DNA from: Alkaliphilus oremlandii OhILAs
GTDB lineage: Bacteria > Bacillota > Clostridia > Peptostreptococcales > Natronincolaceae
Assembly: GCF_000018325.1 (NCBI RefSeq)
Contig: NC_009922.1
Coordinates: forward strand, 2,294,001 to 2,358,000
Reading direction: 5' to 3'
Length of the DNA: 64,000 bases
The position numbers were made by a program, and so were the translations under genes. Shown here piece by piece: positions 42,715 to 50,274 of this stretch (the stretch's first letter is position 1; every line of letters starts with the position of its first letter). Below the pieces are notes generated by a model, which made no database searches, had not been told where the DNA came from, and was given only the letters and a program-made list of their open reading frames with translations.

Positions 42715-44001
42715 TTATTTTAACGCTCCGTTCTCTACAACAATTCTTCCTCCCACTATGGTATGAACCACCTTTCCCCTCACCTTTCTACCATGGAATG
42801 GACTGTTCTTGCTTTTCGATGCAAAGCTGTGAATGTCGATTTCATATACTGCATCAGGATCGATAATGGTGATATCCGCACATTGGTTCACCTGTAACCT
42901 TCCTTTATTGCTTCCTAACAATTTTGCTGGGTTCAAGGTCATCTTTTCAATCCATTGAAGGGGTGTCAACAGGCCTGTTTCTACAAGTTCTGTAATCCCT
43001 AAAGGTACAGCCGTTTCAAAGCCTACAATGCCGAAGGGCGCCTTGTGAAACTCTGTATCCTTTTCATTTTCCGTGTGCGGTGCATGATCCGTAGCGATGA
43101 TATCAATAATACCCTCTGCTAAACCCCTCTTAATTGCGTCCACATCTTCCTTCGCCCTCAGCGGCGGGTTCATTTTAGCATTGGTAAAATCCTTTTCTAC
43201 AATCTCATCCGTTAAAGTAAAGTGATGGGGACAAACCTCTGCCGTTACCCACACTCCCCGTTCCTTAGCTGTCTTGATTAAATCCACTCCTTCTTTGATG
43301 CTGACATGGCAGATATGAAGCTTTACGCCCGTATTTCTTCCTAGGATAATCTCTCTAGCGATCATCACTTCTTCAGAATCATTGCCAATGCCTTTGATTC
43401 CCAGCGTCTCTGCTCTTTGTCCTTCGTTCATGGCACCACCCTCCACCAAGAGATGATCCTCGCAGTGAGAAAATACAGGAATATCACAAGCTTTAGCCTC
43501 TTTCATGGCTTTCTTCAGCAATGCACTGTTGATTAAGGTTTTTCCATCTTCACTGATTCCACAAACACCTACTTCTGCAAGACCTTTAATATCCACAAGT
43601 TCTTCTCCAGCCTGTCCCTTCGTTATACTGCCGATAGGTAGAACGTTGACCACTGCTTCTTCCTCGGACCTTTTTTGAATATATCGAACAACCTCTACAG
43701 AGTCTATTGCTGGATTGGTGTTTGGCATACAGCATATGGTTGTAAACCCTCCCTTTGCCGCACTTTTACTTCCAGTTTTTATGGTTTCCTTGTGTTCATA
43801 GCCGGGTTCTCGAAGGTGGACATGGACATCGATCAGACCCGGCACCACCCAATATCCCTTTGCATCCATGATGCAATCCGCTTCTACATGGATTGTCTCT
43901 CCTATCTCCACTATGGTTTCATTGAAAACCAATACATCTTGAACCTGATCCATTCCTGTTTCTGGGTCCATTACCCTACCATTTTTAATTAATAGCTTCA
44001 T
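42715..44001 (-). CDS. pyrC: Dihydroorotase
   Basis: Zinc amidohydrolase that cyclises carbamoyl aspartate. Metal ligands DVHVHLREPG, later His (ICHVSIKEG), and the catalytic ATDHAPHTENEK are visible. Length 428 aa, type I. First gene of the pyrC-F-K-D-E operon. The 520-nt leader upstream contains a PyrR site, a T-run and a 115-nt repeat. Confidence 0.96.
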   Translation of the reverse strand: MKLLIKNGRVMDPETGMDQVQDVLVFNETIVEIGETIHVEADCIMDAKGYWVVPGLIDVHVHLREPGYEHKETIKTGSKSAAKGGFTTICCMPNTNPAIDSVEVVRYIQKRSEEEAVVNVLPIGSITKGQAGEELVDIKGLAEVGVCGISEDGKTLINSALLKKAMKEAKACDIPVFSHCEDHLLVEGGAMNEGQRAETLGIKGIGNDSEEVMIAREIILGRNTGVKLHICHVSIKEGVDLIKTAKERGVWVTAEVCPHHFTLTDEIVEKDFTNAKMNPPLRAKEDVDAIKRGLAEGIIDIIATDHAPHTENEKDTEFHKAPFGIVGFETAVPLGITELVETGLLTPLQWIEKMTLNPAKLLGSNKGRLQVNQCADITIIDPDAVYEIDIHSFASKSKNSPFHGRKVRGKVVHTIVGGRIVVENGALK

Positions 44002-44094
44002 GCTTTGCCCTCCTTTTCTATAGTCATTTTCTTGCTTTAATTTTTTAATTTATCTTATATGGATTCTCTTCGAAGATAAAATCTTGTGTTTGAC

Positions 44095-44265
44095 CTATCA
44101 TGGGTTTTCTTCCAAGTTAACTCCTGTTTTTCTTGAATGTGTCGCAGTCTCACAACTCAAATTTGTTCACTCCTTTCAGTCGTGCAAATTTGGTGTTCGT
44201 TGCGTTTGACCTACCATCAATTTATTGCTTCTTTCAGCCCCATAAATTGGGTTAAATCATAAAAA
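44095..44265. repeat. 115-nt repeat unit inside the pyrC leader
   Basis: One full unit (from GCAGTCTCACAACTC near 44146 to GGGTTAAATCATAAAA) with a degenerate half unit before it. It has the two CAAATTTG boxes, TTTGACCTACCAT and the CAATTTAT/ATAAATTG stem of the family. It lies between the PyrR attenuator and pyrC. In the rest of 44002-44420 nothing further was recognised. Confidence 0.8.
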
Positions 44266-44420
44266 GGACAACAGAAAAATTATAAAATGAATAATTTCTC
44301 CATTGCCCTAGGGTTTATTGTAAATTTAAATTTTGAAAACAAGAACATAAACAAAGCAGAATACACCATTTTGTTCTTATTTTTTATAATATGATTTTCT
44401 TTGATTGTAAAAAAGACATG

Positions 44421-44479
44421 AAAAAAACACGCAGTGATGAACTCCATCTAAATTACTCCCTTCCCAGCCTCACAGGACC
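44421..44479 (-). promoter_or_regulatory. PyrR-dependent attenuator of the pyrCFKDE operon
   Basis: The minus-strand sequence GGTCCTGTGAGGCTGG (44464-44479) matches the PyrR loop consensus and is closed by CCTT/AAGG. A run of seven T (44421-44427) lies 37 nt downstream. The terminator stem before the T-run could not be defined uniquely, but a promoter, PyrR site and T-run in this order are the usual PyrR attenuator arrangement. Confidence 0.72.
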
Positions 44480-44525
44480 ATTCTTAAAGGTCGACAGCGT
44501 ATTGTCGATGTATTTATTTTGTATT

Positions 44526-44555
44526 AGTCTACCATAGTACACATTCCTTTGTCAA
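44526..44555 (-). promoter_or_regulatory. Predicted promoter of the pyrCFKDE operon
   Basis: TTGACA (44550-44555), 18-nt spacer, TAGACT (44526-44531) on the minus strand, 46 nt upstream of the PyrR motif. Confidence 0.6.
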
Positions 44556-44586
44556 GGCGCTATTGAACAAATCCTAAACACCATGG

Positions 44587-44616
44587 TTGTTGTAGGATCA
44601 GTTTTCTTGTTATAAT
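44587..44616 (+). promoter_or_regulatory. Predicted promoter of the DUF218 gene
   Basis: TTGTTG (44587-44592), 18 nt, TATAAT (44611-44616), divergent from the pyr promoter with 31 nt between their -35 boxes. Confidence 0.6.
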
Positions 44617-44656
44617 AGGAATAACAAGAATTCATAAAATTTGAATGGAGGTTTCT

Positions 44657-45232
44657 ATGAAGCTTAAAAAATTAATTCCCATCCTATGTTTATTCGGTAT
44701 ATCCATCTTTACTATAATACAGTTTTTCATTATAATAATACCCTTTAGATTGGCCCCTGTTCAATCCGATGTGATCATTGTACTTGGGGCTAGACTGTAT
44801 GGGGACAAACCTTCTCCTATGCTACAGTATCGACTAGAAAAAACCTTAACACTTTATAACGAGGGCTTTGCAGATACCATTATCGTCAGCGGAGCTCGAG
44901 GGGACGACGAGTTGATAACAGAGGCCCTTGCCATGAAAATATATTTGATGAACAATGGCGTTCCTGAAAGTGCCATATTAGAGGAGGATCATTCCTACAG
45001 TACTTATGAGAACCTGTCCTACAGCAATGCAATTATGAAAGAGAAGGACCTAAAAAGTGCCATTATCGTTTCAAATTCCTTTCATATGTCCAGAGCTCTA
45101 ATGATTGCAAAGCGTTTAGATATGTCCGCAAGTGGCGCTGCTGCTAAAAACTATCCGAATATTTTTTTGACAACGAAGTACTATATTCGAGAGGTATTTG
45201 CTTGTGTAAAGGATTTTATGCTCACCATATAA
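44657..45232 (+). CDS. DUF218 (YdcF/SanA-like) membrane-anchored protein
   Basis: One N-terminal membrane helix (about 7-27) and an external DUF218 domain: VIIVLGARLYGDKPSPML, ADTIIVSGARGDDE and a C-terminal ASGAAAKNYPN. Family members include SanA and YdcF, linked to envelope integrity and S-adenosylmethionine binding; the reaction is not established. The start at 44657 is chosen because GGAGG lies seven nt upstream; the ATG at 44645 precedes that site. Its TAA stop overlaps the left end of a MITE-like repeat. Confidence 0.85.
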   Translation: MKLKKLIPILCLFGISIFTIIQFFIIIIPFRLAPVQSDVIIVLGARLYGDKPSPMLQYRLEKTLTLYNEGFADTIIVSGARGDDELITEALAMKIYLMNNGVPESAILEEDHSYSTYENLSYSNAIMKEKDLKSAIIVSNSFHMSRALMIAKRLDMSASGAAAKNYPNIFLTTKYYIREVFACVKDFMLTI

Positions 45233-45335
45233 GAAAAGCTTCTAAAGTACCCTTCTTTAGAAGCTTTTCTTCAAACTTATTTACGGTCAAGTCCTTTTTG
45301 CACTTTCAAAGTAGAGCTTTTCTATTGGTTATAAA
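45228..45335. repeat. MITE-like repeat, copy 2 (at the DUF218 stop codon)
   Basis: Similar to 23933-24046 along its whole length. The left end TATAAGAAAAGCTTCT contains the TAA stop of the DUF218 gene. The right end (TAGAGCTTTTCTAT then TTATA) is its imperfect inverted repeat. The internal stem AGAAAAGCTTCTAAAG / CTTTAGAAGCTTTTCT may also terminate the DUF218 transcript. Confidence 0.65.
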
Positions 45336-45374
45336 GAAACCTTACAATGTATTTTTCATATTTTAACATTGTAT

Positions 45375-46073
45375 TTAATTTTTCTGTATCTTATCGCGGT
45401 ATTGATCGATGTATAAATTATTCTGTTCGTCTAAATTGGCATAGAAAACATCTCTCACATCTTGAATCCCTTGGACCTTTAGCTGTCCCATGAGCCATTT
45501 TGCTGTAAGATTCCGCTTCAATAGATTTTCATAGATAATATTCCCTGTGATGATGATCTCTGTCTTGATATCGTCTTCTTCTCCTTGAAGCTTCAAGTCA
45601 CCTAAGGTAACTTCTGTCTTATCTGCCACTTTGATCACACTGATTTCTCCTGTAGTTTCTAAAATTCCATATTTTACATCCTTGATATTAAATACATCCT
45701 TTTTCCTTAAAAGATGGTATACATCATCAATGGTATAGTGAAATCGTTGTAGGTTTTTCTCTAAAATCTTTCCATCTTGTATGATAATTTCAGCTTCTCC
45801 CTGCATTAACCGGGCAAACTTTATATTCTTACCGGATATGTAAGATACGATGAATGTTAATATACCAAATAAAAACAATCCAATTAAATGCTGCCAGGTT
45901 CTCTGATCGATATCCGTCGCCAAGGTTGCAGCAATAGAACCAAAGGTGATGCCGTTGATATATTCCTGCATACTGAGCTGAGAGAGCTGCTGTCTGCCTA
46001 GTATCCGTGTAATGAACAGTATTGCAAAAAACGCTAAAAATGTCTGTATGACGATTTCGATAAACAATTTCAT
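45375..46073 (-). CDS. DUF421 (YetF/YcaP-like) membrane protein
   Basis: Three membrane helices in the first 85 residues, then a soluble DUF421 domain (EIIIQDGKILEKNLQRFHYT; DVYHLLRKKDVFNIKDVKYG). Bacillus relatives such as YetF are membrane proteins of unclear function, several under sporulation control. GGAGGG precedes the ATG. Single gene convergent with DUF218. Confidence 0.87.
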   Translation of the reverse strand: MKLFIEIVIQTFLAFFAILFITRILGRQQLSQLSMQEYINGITFGSIAATLATDIDQRTWQHLIGLFLFGILTFIVSYISGKNIKFARLMQGEAEIIIQDGKILEKNLQRFHYTIDDVYHLLRKKDVFNIKDVKYGILETTGEISVIKVADKTEVTLGDLKLQGEEDDIKTEIIITGNIIYENLLKRNLTAKWLMGQLKVQGIQDVRDVFYANLDEQNNLYIDQYRDKIQKN

Positions 46074-46220
46074 AAAAAACCCTCCAATGCATAGATCTTT
46101 ATTTTAGACCGATACTATAAATAAGTTCGATCTCAATGAAGCCCTCGTCCTGTATATTGTTACATGAATTCATGGATATTATGTGTAGAATCTTATTTTT
46201 AACTAATTGGAGGTATGGTT

Positions 46221-46313
46221 ATGAATCTTTGGTATCAAGGCATCTTTACTTTTATTTTTATTGTGATTGGTTTTATTGTAATTTACGTTCTTGCAAAAAA
46301 GAAGTTGATATAA
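46221..46313 (+). CDS. Putative 30-residue single-pass membrane peptide
   Basis: Translation gives MNLWYQGIFTFIFIVIGFIV followed by IYVLAKKKLI: one hydrophobic helix with a positively charged end. GGAGG lies nine nt before the ATG, better than expected by chance. No family recognised. It stands between the divergent DUF421 gene and the convergent ileS, and no clear promoter was found. Confidence 0.45.
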   Translation: MNLWYQGIFTFIFIVIGFIVIYVLAKKKLI

Positions 46314-46319
46314 AGTTTC

Positions 46320-46389
46320 TTCACTTTTACGCTTAAACTTTATGGCGCACTTAATGTAAAGCGCTGTTTAAATTTCAAGTGGTTAAAAA
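46320..46389. repeat. Small hairpin repeat, copy 1 (next to the ileS terminator)
   Basis: Shares AACTTTATG-x-CGCACT and TTTCAAGTG with 49870-49921, ending in an A-run that is the terminator T-run on the other strand. CACTT and AAGTG form a hairpin closing the element. Confidence 0.55.
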
Positions 46390-46436
46390 AAGAGCATTGG
46401 GAAGAATCCTCTCAGATTTTCCGAATGCTCTTTTAT
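46384..46436 (-). terminator. ileS terminator
   Basis: AAAGAGCATT pairs with AATGCTCTTT around a long loop. T-run on the minus strand, a few nt after the ileS stop. Confidence 0.82.
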
Positions 46437-46439
46437 CAA

Positions 46440-49400
46440 TTAAATTCGCTCTACTTTTATTCCTGTATTATGATCGTTTAGATTTTGTACCTCTAAGCTC
46501 TCATCTTTTACTCTTTCTACTTTCACTGCTAGTGTTTCTTGCATGATGTAGTCTTTGTGGATTTCTAGTGCATTGGCAATTTCATCATCCCCATGGAAGT
46601 AGATATTGATATTGTCTGCAACTTCAAATCCGCTATTTTTTCTTAATTGCTGTACCTTAGAAATAAACTCTCTGGCAAATCCTTCATTGATTAGCTCTTC
46701 TGTTAAGTTGGTATCTAGAATAACGAATAAGTTATTTTGCATCTCTACAGTAAAACCTTCTTTTGCAGATATGGTAATCATCACGTAGTCTTTGACGATC
46801 GGTGTCATCTCTCCGTCCAGTTCAATCTCTATCGTTTCACCAGACTCTAGCTTTGGCACTACTTCCGATGCATCTAATCCAGCTAAGGCTTTTCCTAAGG
46901 ATTTTATTTTGCTTCCAAGGATGGAACCTGCTGTCTTAAAGTCTGGCTTTAAGCTAAAGTTCATAAAATCTCTTAAGTTCTTCTCGAAAACAACTTCTTT
47001 AATATTTAGCTCTTCTTCAATTAATGGCACTAAATCTGAAATTAAATCTTCATACTTACCATCTACCAATATTTTTTGAAGTGGCTGACGAACCTTAATT
47101 TTAGCTCCAGATCTAGCTGCTCTTCCAAGGCCTACTAAATCTCGCACTAAGTCCATTCTTTCCTCTACATCTTTGTCGATCAGCTCTTCCTTCGCTACTG
47201 GATAATCTGCAATGTGTACAGATAGCTCTCCAGTTAAGTTTTGGTATAGCTCTTCTGCTATAAATGGAGCAATTGGCGCCACCATTCTTGACAATCCTTC
47301 TAAGATTTCATAAGTGGTATTGTATACCGCTTTTTTATCATCAGTTAACTCTGTAGCCCAGAAGCGACGTCTTGCTCTTCGAATATACCAGTTGGATAAG
47401 TCTTCATTCAAGAAATCTTGGATTTTACGAACTGCCTTTGTTAGGTCATAAACATCTAATTCTGCAGTTACCTCAGCGATTAGGTTGTTGTATTTTGAAA
47501 GAATCCATCGGTCTAGCTCCGGTCTATCCTTATATTCGATAAAGAAGTCATTGATATTGATTTCATCTGTATTTGCATATAAAGCAAAGAATGCATATAC
47601 GTTTTGGATGGTCGTAAAGAATTTACTTTGTACTTCCTTCAATCCCTCAATATCAAATTTTGTTGGAGACCAAGCTGGGGATACAAATAGTAAATACCAT
47701 CTTAGGGCATCGGCACCGTATTTGTCGAATAGCTCAAATGGATCGACGGTGTTGCCTCTAGATTTAGACATTTTTCTTCCTTCTTTATCTAAAATTAAAT
47801 CGTTTACCAGTACATTTTTGTAAGGAGAAACACCCATCACAAAGGTTGAAATCGCAATTAGAGAATAGAACCATCCACGGGTTTGGTCAATACCCTCACA
47901 GATGAAATCCGCTGGGAACAATTCGTTAAAGTTTTCTTTGTTTTCAAACGGATAGTGGTGTTGTGCAAATGGCATAGCACCACTGTCGAACCAACAGTCA
48001 ATAACGTCCAATACTCTGGTCATAGTGCCTTCACAGTGCTCACATTTTAAATGAATATCATCTACATACGGTCTGTGCAGTTCAATAGTCTCATCAATTG
48101 GCTCAATGGCTTTTTGAACCAATTCTTCTCTGGAACCAACGGATGTCGTATGGCCACAGCCGCATCGCCAAATATTCAGCGGTGTTCCCCAATAACGGCT
48201 TCTGGATATTGCCCAGTCATTTAGGTTATCCAGCCAGTTTCCAAAACGCTTTTCTCCAACGAAGTCTGGGAACCAATTGACAGCGTTGTTATTTTCAATC
48301 AGCTTGTCCTTTAGCTTTGTCATTTCAATATACCAGCTTGGCTTTCCGTAGTATAGAAGCGGTGTGGAGCATCTCCAGCAGTGCGGATAATTATGTTCAA
48401 ACTTCTCCTTGTGGAATAGCTTACCTTCTGCATGTAGCCATTTGATAATATCTACGTCGCAGTCTATAACGAATCTGCCTTCCCATGGGGTTGCTGTGTA
48501 TTTTCCTTCTTCGTTTACTGGTTGAAGTACCGGTAGGTTGTATCTTCTTCCTGTTTGATAGTCATCCTCACCAAAGGCAGGTGCAGAGTGAACGATTCCA
48601 GTACCATCTTCCGTTGTAACGTAATCTGCCAATGTAACGAAGAATGCTTTCTTATCTGGTTTTACGAAATCCATCAGCTGCTCATATTCCATGTATTCTA
48701 AATCTTTCCCTAAGACGGTTTCAATTACTTCAAATTCTTCACCCAATACCTTTTTCGCTAGCTTTTCTGCAACGTAATAAACTTTGTCGTTCAGCTTTGC
48801 TTTAACGTATACGACTTCTGGATGTACTGTCAATGCTACGTTGGCAGCCAATGTCCAAGGTGTTGTTGTCCATACAAGGAAGTACTCTTCCTTATCTTTT
48901 ACTTTAAATGGTGCAATTACCGTATTGGATTTTATTTCTTTATATCCTTGGGAAACCTCATGAGATGCTAATCCCGTTCCACAGCGTGGACAATACGGCA
49001 GAATCTTATGACCCTCATAGATATAACCCTCTTTAAAGAATTTATCTAAAATCCACCATACGGATTCGATATAATTGTTATCCAAAGTGATATATGGGTT
49101 ATCCAAATCGATGGAGTATCCCATTCTCTTGGTCATCTCTCTCCATTGCTTCTCATAGGTAAATACAGACTCTCTACATTTATGGTTAAATTCAGCGATA
49201 CCATATTTTTCTATATCCTGCTTGCTGGCAAGCTTTAATTGCTTCTCTACTTCAATTTCTACGGGAAGTCCATGGGTATCCCATCCAGCTTTTCTTTTTA
49301 CTTGGTAGCCTCTCATGGTTTTGTATCTACATACAGAGTCTTTTAGTGTTCTAGCCATAACGTGATGAATTCCTGGTCTTCCGTTAGCTGTTGGCGGCCC

Positions 49401-49538
49401 TTCGTAGAATATAAAAGGCTCTTTTCCTTCACGGGTTTCGATACTTTTATCAAGTATATTATGTTCTTCCCAATATTGAGATACTTTCGTTTCTCTTTCT
49501 GCAATTGGTGCATTGGATAAAACTTTAAATCCTTTCAT
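46440..49538 (-). CDS. ileS: Isoleucyl-tRNA synthetase, IleRS2 type with GxHH signature
   Basis: Charges tRNA-Ile. Class I synthetase: catalytic core with WDTHGLPVEIEVEK and KMSKSRGN (near residue 590), CP1 editing domain (VVWTTTPWTLAANVAL-like WTTTPWTLAAN, GTGIVHSAPAFGEDD). The length (1,032 aa), the CPRCGTGLASHEV segment and the C-terminal RSGAKIKVRQPLQ region place it in the eukaryote-like IleRS2 group, generally mupirocin-resistant. The usual HIGH motif reads GIHH (Gly56 to His59, codons at 49362-49373), the swapped GxHH form. It is controlled by a T-box leader 390 nt upstream. Confidence 0.95.
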   Translation of the reverse strand: MKGFKVLSNAPIAERETKVSQYWEEHNILDKSIETREGKEPFIFYEGPPTANGRPGIHHVMARTLKDSVCRYKTMRGYQVKRKAGWDTHGLPVEIEVEKQLKLASKQDIEKYGIAEFNHKCRESVFTYEKQWREMTKRMGYSIDLDNPYITLDNNYIESVWWILDKFFKEGYIYEGHKILPYCPRCGTGLASHEVSQGYKEIKSNTVIAPFKVKDKEEYFLVWTTTPWTLAANVALTVHPEVVYVKAKLNDKVYYVAEKLAKKVLGEEFEVIETVLGKDLEYMEYEQLMDFVKPDKKAFFVTLADYVTTEDGTGIVHSAPAFGEDDYQTGRRYNLPVLQPVNEEGKYTATPWEGRFVIDCDVDIIKWLHAEGKLFHKEKFEHNYPHCWRCSTPLLYYGKPSWYIEMTKLKDKLIENNNAVNWFPDFVGEKRFGNWLDNLNDWAISRSRYWGTPLNIWRCGCGHTTSVGSREELVQKAIEPIDETIELHRPYVDDIHLKCEHCEGTMTRVLDVIDCWFDSGAMPFAQHHYPFENKENFNELFPADFICEGIDQTRGWFYSLIAISTFVMGVSPYKNVLVNDLILDKEGRKMSKSRGNTVDPFELFDKYGADALRWYLLFVSPAWSPTKFDIEGLKEVQSKFFTTIQNVYAFFALYANTDEININDFFIEYKDRPELDRWILSKYNNLIAEVTAELDVYDLTKAVRKIQDFLNEDLSNWYIRRARRRFWATELTDDKKAVYNTTYEILEGLSRMVAPIAPFIAEELYQNLTGELSVHIADYPVAKEELIDKDVEERMDLVRDLVGLGRAARSGAKIKVRQPLQKILVDGKYEDLISDLVPLIEEELNIKEVVFEKNLRDFMNFSLKPDFKTAGSILGSKIKSLGKALAGLDASEVVPKLESGETIEIELDGEMTPIVKDYVMITISAKEGFTVEMQNNLFVILDTNLTEELINEGFAREFISKVQQLRKNSGFEVADNINIYFHGDDEIANALEIHKDYIMQETLAVKVERVKDESLEVQNLNDHNTGIKVERI

Positions 49539-49611
49539 ATATCGATCATCCTTTCTTTTCTAAAATTAATATAGACTTTCTAACATTTATTATTACTTGA
49601 TTATTGACATA

Positions 49612-49853
49612 TTTCCGCAGTCTCACAACTCAAATTTGTTCACTCCCTCTGGTCGTGCAAATTTGGTGCTCGTTGCCTTTGACCTACCATCAATTTATTG
49701 CTCTTTATGGTCGCATAAATTGGGTTATCTCGCAGTCTCGCAACTCAAATTTGTTCACTCCCTCTGGTCGTGCAAATTTGGTGCTCGTTGCGTTTGACCT
49801 ACCATCAATTTATTGCTCCTTATGGTCGCATAAATTGGGTTAGGTCATAAAAT
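49612..49853. repeat. Two tandem 115-nt repeats between the T-box and ileS
   Basis: Equivalent points GCAG at 49617 and 49732 give a period of exactly 115 nt. Both units are nearly identical and carry the two CAAATTTG boxes, TTTGACCTACCATC and the CAATTTAT/ATAAATTG stem. The array ends GGGTTAGGTCATAAAA as at 22135. In the final unit TGACCTA pairs with TAGGTCA to lengthen the stem. Confidence 0.85.
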
Positions 49854-49854
49854 A

Positions 49855-49932
49855 AAATTTGTTCGCTCTGGCTCACAAACTTTATGTCGCACTCAACTCT
49901 AGGTAAAGCTTAGAGTTTCAAGTGCTCAAAAA
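49855..49932. repeat. Small hairpin repeat, copy 2 (next to the T-box terminator)
   Basis: Related to 46320-46389. AACTCTA and TAGAGTT form an inner stem within CACTTG...GAGTG, and the element abuts the T-box terminator's T-run. Confidence 0.55.
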
Positions 49933-50225
49933 AAAAGTCCCTAAGTCAAATGACTTAGGGACGAATTCATAAATTGATCGCGGTACCACCCTGATTATAG
50001 AATATAGTACTATCCAACTACATAGGATCACATTCTATCACTCAATGCATGTAACGTATGCTGACGAAAAATCTTACTCTCTTTCAGATTTTCAGCTCCG
50101 AGGGGATCTTCATAAAAAGTACTGTCACAATCTTTCACCAAAATGATTGTGTCTCTGAAAGCAGATGCTCTTTACTACTGGCCTCTTCAATGCCTTTATA
50201 TTTTAAGCTTATTAATTTAAATCCT
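49928..50225 (-). promoter_or_regulatory. T-box riboswitch controlling ileS
   Basis: Minus-strand leader with the conserved T-box AGGGTGGTACCGCG (49979-49992), a stem-I AGTA element, a GGTGAAAG loop, and GAAG-ATC-CCC in the specifier loop; the ATC codon (50105-50107) matches isoleucine. The terminator is a perfect stem GTCCCTAAGTCA / TGACTTAGGGAC (49937-49962) followed by nine T. Uncharged tRNA-Ile should favour read-through into ileS. Confidence 0.92.
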
Positions 50226-50255
50226 ATTATACAGTTCAATGCTAGAGAAAGTCAA
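50226..50255 (-). promoter_or_regulatory. Promoter of the T-box/ileS transcript
   Basis: TTGACT (50250-50255), 18-nt spacer, TATAAT (50226-50231). A second overlapping TTGACT lies five nt further upstream. Confidence 0.7.
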
Positions 50256-50274
50256 GTCAAATAATTCAAAATTT

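Noticed and set aside
49597..49843. Open frames of 66 and 79 codons upstream of ileS
   Set aside because: Same repeat, read antisense to the ileS leader. The repeated peptide follows from DNA repetition, not from selection for coding.
49612..49853. CRISPR array
   Set aside because: The period is 115 nt with the whole unit conserved; there are no unique spacers and no cas genes.
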